Shown here: positions 49,887 to 64,000 of the stretch, piece after piece | Position numbering within the stretch: the stretch's first letter is position 1 | How the letters are laid out: each line of letters opens with the position of its first letter | NCBI GenBank assembly: GCA_003342815.1 | Contig: PTEX01000003.1 | Coordinates: 2,235,763 to 2,299,762 of the forward strand | Direction: 5' to 3' | DNA length: 64,000 bases | Origin: Eudromia elegans | Taxonomy: Eukaryota > Chordata > Aves > Tinamiformes > Tinamidae | Position numbers and translations under genes: made by a program | Notes under the pieces: generated by a model | The model's database searches: none | The model's input: the letters and a program-made list of their open reading frames with translations, nothing else | Told to the model about the DNA's origin: nothing

Positions 49887-50345
49887 GGAGAAAGCAGTTC
49901 AAACTGCGCCTAGCAAAATGACTGACTTCAGAAGCATGTTTTTCCTTGTTATGTAGACACTCACCAACCATCGTTGTGTGATTAAAAAGGCGCATTTGTG
50001 ATGATAGTTTTTTCAGTGCCAAAATATTATAAGCAGTATTGTTTGAAGGGAAATAAGAATTTTTTTACTGTATTGTTATTACTGTTGAACAAATATTGTT
50101 TTTAAATGTTAGATTTTGAAGAATTTTGTATTGTAAATTGTTTTGTGACATGGTGCTTTTTCATACTGGAATTACTGATCGCACCTAAATATGAATTACT
50201 TTGTTTTCTTATCTGACTATGTAGCCTTGAACACCCTTCATGAAAACCAACGTACGGTGGATCCCGAAGGTTCAAACAAATTCTCCTACTGACATCCCCT
50301 TTAAATGTTCTTTCCTACTAATAAATATTCTGCTGCAGCTAGACC
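49887..50345 (+). other. Candidate terminal exon with splice acceptor and poly(A) signal
   Basis: A long pyrimidine tract (tttttctattttttttta) ends in AG at 49885-49886, forming a very good 3' splice site. About 430 bases of AT-rich, UTR-like sequence follow. The segment closes with AATAAA at 50320-50325 and a GU-rich element (gtgccttgtgtcc) about 20-30 bases later. There is no convincing open frame. It could be the last exon of a noncoding transcript starting in the GC-rich block just upstream, an alternative NCALD 3' exon, or the far end of a very long NCALD 3' UTR. Confidence 0.4.
50320..50325 (+). terminator. Well-formed poly(A) signal AATAAA
   Basis: AATAAA is followed at a suitable distance by ccgtgccttgtgtcc, a GU-rich downstream element. 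This is the best poly(A) site configuration on the + strand between the NCALD stop codon and the GRHL2 gene. Confidence 0.5.
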
Positions 50346-50360
50346 CGTGCCTTGTGTCCA

Positions 50361-51850
50361 TGCTGCTGCTGGGGAAATGTTTATTTTAGGAGTGTTCGTG
50401 GCCAGCAGGGCTGGTGCTCCATGGGGCACAGAGGCTCCGGCAGCATTGCTGGGGCTGGCGTTCGGGCAAGGAGAGGGATGGGGCGGGGACCCTCGTGTTT
50501 CACCCCCTCCTGGGGCAATTCCTGGGGCTTGCCCCAGGGCATGGCACCGCCAGCGCGGCCGGGCATCCTTGGACCGTTTAGGGGGACGAGGCAGGGGGAG
50601 GACGGGCGCCGATGAGGGAGCCGGGCGCGGAGCCTGTGCCCAGGCACCGGCACCCTGCAGGCTCCGTGCACCTCCGGGCTGCCTTCGGCATGGGAGCTCC
50701 CTGGGAAGTGCGTTTGCTTCCCTCCTCGCCAGGGTCAAAACGCAGCTCAGCCATAAGCTGTAGGAAAGGCAGAAGGGAAAGGAGACCTTTATCTACCCCG
50801 GGGCCAGTGCCGGGGGCAGCGCAAACTGGGAGCAAAGATGATGCGAAATGGGGTTTTGCCCCTCCATCAATCCCCTAAACGTTCACTGAGCTGCTGCAGG
50901 AGGAGCATTTTGTCCCTCATTTTCCTTAAAGACCCTGTGAGCGACGCTGCCGAAATCGCCCGGCTGCACGAGAGGCCGCCCGGCCTTCGTGAGGCGCCGC
51001 TGCCGAGGGCGCCGTGGTCGCGGCGCCCGGAGCCCCTTCGTCTCATCGCTCCACGGCCCCATCCGGGAGGAGCAGCGAACAGGCCCCCCAGAGCCCATGG
51101 GGACAGGCGGGGAGCGCAGTCTGGCGGGTGCTCCCACGCCTGCCCCAGTCGTGCTCCAGGCTCCGGGCGCTCTCGGGGCAACGTGAGCGGCACTGGAGAG
51201 CAGGGCCAGGCCGGAGCACACGGTGGGAGAGGAACAGGTTCCTGTGGTTTCTGGGACATCCAGAAAAACCTCCTTTATTCCCCTTAGCCACTCGTTCTCA
51301 TCGCGCGTTGGAGCACCGAGCTGCCCCGTTCAATAAGTACATGATGATCAACATCCTTCCAAGCGATCGGAGGGCACCAAGCACGCAGGGTGCCCCTTGT
51401 GAGTCGCTGAGGGCCACACGCCGCTCAGTGGGAGTTGGCTCTGACGAGGAGGAGGCTGGGTGGGAGGAAGCTGCGCTTGCAGAGCCGACCCTCGGCTGCA
51501 CGGGATACTTCAGGCCCGACGGGCTTTCCTCTTCATGGCGCGGGCATTTCCTCTGCCCAGCTCAGCAGGAGAGCTCGGCGCTGGCTCTCCCCCGGCAGCG
51601 TGTCCCGCTCAGGACTTGGCCTCGATGGAGGGGCCCCTCCAGCAGTGGCTTGGGCAGGCCCCGTTCCCCATCCCGAGGCTGCAAGGGAGTAGTCTGGAGA
51701 GGGAGACCGTGCTCTCCAGACCAGCCGCCCTTACCCAGCGAAGATGGGTCTACCCCCAACTCCTCAGGAGCTCACCTCTGCCCGATTACCTCACCCAAAG
51801 AGCCAGACCCAGCTCAGATCAGATGTAGTCGCTCTCCCTCATCCGCTTGC
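50361..51850. other. CpG island in the NCALD-GRHL2 intergenic interval
   Basis: A sharp rise in GC and CpG. The densest part is about 50940-51200, where 60-base segments carry roughly ten CpG dinucleotides. Flanking DNA on both sides is AT-rich. It lies downstream of both convergent genes, so it is not a promoter of either known gene. Long open frames occur on both strands (for example 51014-51862 on +, 282 codons) but show no domain or low-ambiguity homology and are attributed to composition. A promoter of an unannotated transcript, an enhancer-type island, or a developmental orphan island are the options. Confidence 0.75.
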
Positions 51851-52569
51851 TCAGCAGGGTAGAGCAGCCTCCATCTTCTCTGCTTGGGAGTGTTTGCATA
51901 GGAGCAATTCAGGCGAATACAAATTCACCAAGGGTCTTCTGAGGCTTCCCACTACGGCTGTTCTGCTTTGCAAGGACGATGAAACGTGGTGAGGGGGAAG
52001 AGAGAAACACAAAGACAGGAAGAAAACGGGTGAGCCTTTGGATTACAGAACTCAGGTAACGGGGGGCTGGAATGCTACTACGTGTAGTACAGATTAATTG
52101 TTCGTGCTTTTTATTCATCACAAAAATCCACGGAATTGTACTTTCCATGCTAAGAAACCAGTGTCCTCTTCTTTTGGCTACAGGTTTAAACTCTGGGATA
52201 AGTAAAGGGAGAGGGAGGGAAAATGATTAATAAACTTGAATCAATTTTGATGATGAAGAACTGGCATCCAGAGACGGATTTGAGGGACCTGCAGTCTACT
52301 GGCACTAAAACTGGCTCCATTTTCTGCCTGTTTTTCAAACGCTGCTCACAGCCTGTGCCCTGAGCAGTGTCACCTGCAGCTCTTGGGCCGTGCACTGGCG
52401 CCAGTTTTGCCACCAATGTGAACACTAAAGTCAGGCTAATGTTTTCAGTGTCTTCTTCAGTCTTCTTAGCAGCATCAATTTCTATTTTCTTCTTTTCAGA
52501 AAGTTTCCTGGGCTCAGAAATAGGTGATTAATTCACAGTTCAGAGTCATACACACCACACCACTGGAAA
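51851..52569. other. Intergenic DNA downstream of the predicted GRHL2 3' end
   Basis: Nothing recognisable beyond mixed-composition DNA. The GT-rich downstream element of the GRHL2 poly(A) site (seen on + as catacacaccacaccactgg, 52548-52567) marks its right edge. Confidence 0.5.
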
Positions 52570-52591
52570 TATTATCTCATACATAGGAATA

Positions 52592-52597
52592 TTTATT
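52592..52597 (-). terminator. GRHL2: GRHL2 poly(A) signal AATAAA
   Basis: On the - strand the order is AAATAAATATTCC, then about 30 bases, then a GU-rich stretch CCAGTGGTGTGGTGTGTATG. This is a textbook cleavage and polyadenylation arrangement. It is the clearest such site on the - strand downstream of the GRHL2 stop codon, and cleavage is expected near 52570. Confidence 0.65.
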
Positions 52598-53066
52598 TCT
52601 TTCCTTCTTAAAAATGTACAAAAAAATAAAATAACTGTATTTACAGTTTATCAAACCCCTCTCCCAGTTACAACACTATTAAGTTATATGAACTATTTTC
52701 TTAATATAAAAGCACACTATTTATACATAAAGCTTCCTCGTTTGCCAGAGAGGGCCTGTCACAAACTTTGGCACAAACACTCTTGTTTGCATCTTGTCTC
52801 CATTTATAGGAAATGGAAGAGGGTATAAACATTTTATAGGCTTTACATTTTAAAAGTCATAAGATACTCTCTTCCAGTTCCATTACAGTCAATGTACAGC
52901 ACCTCTGACAGCTGGAAAGCATAGTTTTTACTAATTGTTTGAATTAATTTACAGCATTTAAAAAATTCATAGACTGAAAGAGGAAAATATACAGGAAGGA
53001 TACCTGGATCTCTGAATTCCATTGACCAAACATTTTGTGAGAAAGGACATATAGAAAAATAATAAT

Positions 53067-53072
53067 TTTATT
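53067..53072 (-). terminator. GRHL2: Alternative GRHL2 poly(A) signal
   Basis: A second AATAAA hexamer on the - strand, about 470 bases before the main candidate. The downstream sequence is not clearly GU-rich, so it is a weaker site that would shorten the 3' UTR. Confidence 0.3.
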
Positions 53073-53892
53073 TGTGGTTAATATTCAGTGGTAAAAAAAC
53101 CTCCACAATTTCATAATGCATGAATAAAACTTCACTGCAAGGATGCACTTTGAGGGGAGGTATAAGCATCTGACTAGATAGAAGGAAACTCTTAGTTTGA
53201 GATTTTTGATTTTCCTAATAAAACATCAAATGGACGGACATATAGCCGAATCTGTGGCAGGAACACATATTACTCCTCTGTCATTTGCACAACAGCTTTT
53301 GTCAGAGTCTTTCGAAATGAACACAGTCCCTACAGACACTACTCTGCTTAGCTGTGTGTAAGGAGGGCTGAGCAGCAACCTTGGGCAGCCCTAGGGAAGA
53401 TTCAACCCTCCGTCTTGGAGGAGGAAAGGGAGTGAGTGTCAGTGAGAGTTTTGTTCTTTTATACAAACAAGCACAGCAATGTCACCAAAAGACAAGAGAA
53501 GGCAACACCGACATTCCTGAACTCTAGCCAAATCTCTCTCCCATTTAACTCACACTACTTGGAAGATACAGCGTTCTCATTTTTTACCATGAGACAAAAG
53601 CAACATGTATATTTTAAACAATATACATACAAATATTTTGTACGACTCGTGGCCTTTGAATCAAGCAAGGTCACAATTTTGGAAGACTGAGTCACTCCTA
53701 TTGGCCCTTCCCCATTACTCTGAAATCCTGCTTTTGAGGAGCAAGACCTTACAGGTGCAGCCTGTGTGCGTGCAGCTTGTTCCCACCAGCAGGCAAGGCT
53801 CAGAGCCCCTCCTGCTCCAAAAGGGTGCTGGGAGTTGTGCTCTTCATCATGTTAGATGTTGAGAGACCATCCTCTGGAGCAGAGGTGGTCCT

Positions 53893-54178
53893 GACGTAGA
53901 AGATGGGGCCAAACTCTTCTCAGTGGTTACCAGTGACAGGACAAGGGGTAATGGGTACAAGTTGAAACTCGGGCAGTTCCACGACCATGTGAGGAAGAAC
54001 TTCTTTTCTGTGAAGGTGACAGAGCCCTGGCACAGGCTGCCCAGAGAGGCTGTGCAGTCTCCTTCTCTGGAGATCTTCAAACCCGCCTGGCTGTCACCCT
54101 GTGCCCCGTGCTCTGGGTGTCCCTGCTGGATCTAGATGATCTCCAGAGGCCCCTTCCAACCCCAACCATTCTGTGAAA
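53893..54178 (+). mobile_element. CR1 LINE 3'-end fragment, antisense within GRHL2 3' UTR
   Basis: The + strand shows the CR1 ORF2 C-terminus (KLFSVV equivalent at the left edge, then [37 protein letters not shown]) and the tail gatctccagaggccccttccaacc, ending near tctgtgaa. It is 5'-truncated and opposite in direction to GRHL2, so the mRNA would carry it as antisense CR1. Confidence 0.92.
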
Positions 54179-56751
54179 TAAAGTTCAGAGAGACTATCCA
54201 TAACTAGCACTATTTGTTCTTTTAAAATACTCTTCCCATCAGAGCAAATCCTACTCATCGTTCTCAACTCTAAAGTCTTGCTACCTTCAGTGAGACTCCA
54301 AGAACAAATTAAAACAAATACATTTTAGAGAGTGCATTTAGAAAGGCTATGAGTTCATCTCAGAAGCAACGTCCCTTCCCCAGACACAGTCTGACCAACT
54401 GCTCCTCAAGGCCAGTGTTCCCTGCAGTACTGCATGTCTCACTGATGCTCTTCCACCCCTTCATGCACGGTGCTGCAGGGAAGCAGGCTACCCACAGCAT
54501 CCCGCAGGAACGAGCTCAACTTACAGAGCAGCCTGTCCTTGAATAAGAGAAGGATAACATTATCCTGCGCGTTGGCACTGGAAGGACAGTGCTGCTCTTC
54601 CCTGCAAATCTCAAGTGCTCAGACCTCTCTTCCTGCAGCACGTCCCAGCCCAGGGCTGTCCCAGGCACCACCACATTCCAAGGAAGACAGCTTAGATGAC
54701 AGGCTTGTTAGGAGAAGAACCAGGGCTTCACTCTGCCTACACTTACTCACTCAACTTGCGGCTTCTGCCAGGACACCAGGACCAACGGAGAGATTCCAGC
54801 TAAAATTCTTAGGATCGCAAACACTGTCTTCAACAGAGATAGATACACAAGAACTAACACCACTGCTCACTGGCCCTGTCTGTTGCAGCTCTTAATGCCA
54901 TCTGCCAAAACTGTCCTCTACATTTTTTTATGGAAAAAAATCTGGTCTAAGTCAGTATAAGGTTTCTTTCCAAGTGTGAGCCAACGCTTGGAAAGTAGAA
55001 ACAAATTTAATCACGTTATGTTCCCTGGATGTTTGTTCTTAAGAAGAGTGGCAAGGGCATCTTTGCTGGAGTATTTACTTGTGAAAAGAAAATGGAATTG
55101 CCACCTCAGTCTGGCTCACAGAGGAGAAAATGGGCAGACAGCAAAGGAAGAGGGAAGGGGAGATGGGGACCGAGGGCCCAGACACTCTGCTTTGCAGACA
55201 GACAGACACGTGTGGAATCTGGAAACGTTAATCTTGAGTGGCCTGGACCTTTCATAGATCCTGGCCCCATAGAAGCATTACTATTTGAAGTACAGATTTC
55301 AACGGGACGATATTGCTAATGAAATGAAGAAAGTGTGCAATAACTTGCAGGACAATTCATGAAAAATAGCACAAAATCAGACGGGTCACCTATTACAACT
55401 GCTTTGCTTGGGTGTAAATAGCTCCATACAGCTCAAAGCACTGGAATGAGCCAGTTAAAGCAGGCACTCGTTAAAGCAGGCAGAGTTTCTTTAAGATGTT
55501 AACTAGTCAATGCAAAAGATACTGTGACTACACGGAGAAAATTCAGAAGGAAAAAAGTAAAGCAGTTGCATATACAAAAGGACTCACATTTCTGTCCACC
55601 TCACAGGATTCAAGACACTGCATGTTATAAAGAAACACTTGCAACTGAAACTCATGGGAGTGTAAGCTGAATGAGGAGCTTTCTAAGATAGCCATAGGAG
55701 CTGGAAAGGAGAGAGGTGACAGGTCTGGCAGTGTAGGGGACACTCAGCCTTGAATGCCTTTTTTTGGATATGAAGAGCCTGAAACTTTCCTTTTCACAAA
55801 ATTCATGAGGAGAGGTGGAAATCTGACCTGGGATGAGATCCACCCATTGTGAAAGAGGTCTATCTCCACACCTCAGCTACGGGCTGCTCTTAAACTGCAC
55901 TGGTGAAATCATTCCAATTCCTATACAGTATTTACATCAAGCCCCGGGTTTCTACCTCATCCAACTGTCCTAGGAATTAAAACACAATCTTTCATTGGAG
56001 ATACAAGAGTTTGTTCCTTTAAGAAGAGAAGGAAGAATTTCAAGTCTCATTTCCTACAGTCTACAGGAGTGCTTTAGTGAGCAGGCTAGAGAGAGAAAAA
56101 CACTTCTCCCTCCACTGGTTTTAGAAAGGCCCACCGTGATGGCCCTTGCTGGCCAACAAAGCAGACTGAAGTCCCTTCCAGATCTCTGCACATGCCAGGC
56201 AGCAGATAAACGGGACATGGGGGGTTGGTGACAGCTCCAAGTATCAGCTTGCAGCTACTCAAGTATCTGCAGCTGGGACTCGGGAACCTAAGATGGTCTC
56301 ATTGTGACAGAGCACTCCAGTCCCTGCAGCATGGTTTGCTCCAATATTCCAGTATAAATTCAGGTGGGTAGGGATGGAGTGTATGAGTGAAGATGCAATT
56401 ATCAGCTTCTCAGCACACACTCCTTAACAGACTGCAGAGATCTAATCCTCTAGGAAAGATTCTGTTAAACCCTAAACCCCAAACATATAAAAACACAGTG
56501 GCAGTAAATATGCCCACATACAGTAGTTAAAATATATTATTGCATATTATAAACATTATATACAAGGTTAAAATGGTTTCTTTACCATTTACTTACAAAT
56601 GACATTTTTAACTGAATGCCTTACTTACAAGTCCTCATTGCTACATGCTGAGAACTACCAGAGGTATTTGGCAAGACTATACACTATGGAGAGATATGGA
56701 TCAGTCTGAGCAAGTGAACTGCCAGCCACCTTCCCCATCCTTAGCACTATA

Positions 56752-56753
<2 letters not shown>

Positions 56754-56785
<32 letters not shown>
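56754..56785. repeat. T32 homopolymer (A32 on the GRHL2 mRNA strand)
   Basis: An uninterrupted run of 32 T, flanked by the perfect 7-base inverted repeat CACTATA (56745-56751) and TATAGTG (56787-56793). It lies about 0.4 kb after the GRHL2 stop codon. Confidence 0.95.
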
Positions 56786-57194
56786 CTATAGTGGAGAGGA
56801 CTACTATTAAAGTGATTTATACCAGATTTCTGAAACTGGACCAGCATGGTGTCCTAACATGTTTTAGAATGAGCTTATCCACATTACAGCGTGGATTAAA
56901 ATGCTGCATTTCACATTTGCACTGGGCTATCTGGTTACAAATCTGGGGGCTGGTAATTGCTTGTACACTAGAGAGTAAGGAACAATAAATAAGGGTCCAG
57001 GTTACCATGAGTGGCCTTGTGCTTGACAAACCCTAGTCTGCAGGCAATGGACATGCATGTGCAGAATGGATAATGTTTCCCAAGCAGTCTTGTAACAGTT
57101 TCTCTGATCAATGTCTGTCAAGTTCCTGGAGAATCTTCTGCTTTCCAGTAAGGATGAAATGCTGTGGTTCCTTACAGAAGGGCTCTACCCAGGG

Positions 57195-58642
<1,448 letters not shown>

Positions 58643-58707
58643 CCCTTTTTGCTCTTCTTGTAAAGTTTTGCAATCTTTTCAACTGGCAGCCCGTATTTCT
58701 CAGAGAT
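58643..58707 (-). CDS. GRHL2: GRHL2 penultimate coding exon
   Basis: This 65-base exon on the - strand encodes ISEKYGLPVEKIAKLYKKSK plus K and the first two bases of a glycine codon. The acceptor is GGTGATTTCAG|ATC and the donor is AAGGG|GTAAGT. It belongs to the C-terminal ubiquitin-like dimerisation region of grainyhead-like factors. Phases match exactly with the exons on either side (0 in, 2 out), which supports the gene model. GRHL1 and GRHL3 share much of this segment, so the assignment to GRHL2 rests on the combined three exons and on the NCALD neighbour. Confidence 0.95.

Positions 58708-64000
<5,293 letters not shown>

Larger units (their letters stand above)
52570..57194 (-). other. 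GRHL2: Predicted GRHL2 3' UTR
   Basis: A region of about 4.6 kb between the GRHL2 stop codon (57195-57197) and the poly(A) signal at 52592-52597. It is AT-rich, without conserved coding potential. It contains an antisense CR1 fragment (53893-54178) and a genomic A32 run (on the mRNA strand) at 56754-56785. An earlier alternative AATAAA lies at 53067-53072 on the - strand. Extent is inferred from the signal; no splice donor was sought exhaustively within it. Confidence 0.6.

Noticed and set aside
50301-50763. Pair of about 150-codon frames on both strands
   Set aside because: Overlapping opposite-strand frames in CpG-rich DNA with no family resemblance.
51014-51862. 282-codon open frame on + in the CpG island
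   Set aside because: Low-stop GC-rich DNA makes long frames on both strands here. The translation is rich in R, P, S and A with no domain, and several competing frames overlap it. It would need conservation or ribosome evidence to be called.

Overview
This window is vertebrate nuclear DNA, most likely from a bird. The evidence is the widely spaced exons with GT/AG splice sites, the AT-rich introns, the CR1 LINE retrotransposons (typical of birds and other sauropsids), and two recognisable vertebrate genes. Turtle or crocodile is not excluded, because they also carry CR1. I see no bacterial operons, CRISPR arrays, phage or proviral structure.

Gene 1 (+ strand) is NCALD, neurocalcin delta, a myristoylated EF-hand neuronal calcium sensor. 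All three coding exons are here (31313-31706, 39237-39342, 40491-40588). They splice in phase to a complete 193-residue protein. The first coding exon begins at a splice acceptor 16 bases before the ATG, so the promoter and 5' noncoding exons lie upstream. Bases 1-31312 are therefore read as 5' intron, possibly with unrecognised noncoding exons. The 3' UTR starts at 40589 and its end is uncertain.

Gene 2 (- strand) is the 3' end of GRHL2, a grainyhead-like epithelial transcription factor. Its last three coding exons (63899-63814, 58707-58643, 57309-57195) encode the C-terminal ubiquitin-like/dimerisation region. A long 3' UTR probably runs to a well-formed poly(A) site near 52592. The two genes are convergent, as at the mammalian GRHL2-NCALD locus.

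The region between the two 3' ends (about 43-52.5 kb) is not empty. It holds a GC/CpG-rich block (about 49.2-49.85 kb), a good splice acceptor followed by a poly(A) signal (49887-50345), and a strong CpG island (about 50.36-51.85 kb). Together these suggest an undescribed transcript or an extended or alternative NCALD 3' end.

Mobile DNA consists of CR1 copies only, as far as I can recognise: a fairly complete but decayed ORF2-bearing copy (about 24.9-28.2 kb) carrying a second, inverted CR1 3' end nested inside it, and three short 3'-end fragments (1.3, 35.4 and 53.9 kb). The last of these lies antisense inside the predicted GRHL2 3' UTR. Most other open reading frames are short, lack family resemblance and look like chance.

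I found no convincing new multi-gene system. The best leads are the intergenic CpG island and candidate transcript, and some structural oddities in the two 3' UTRs.
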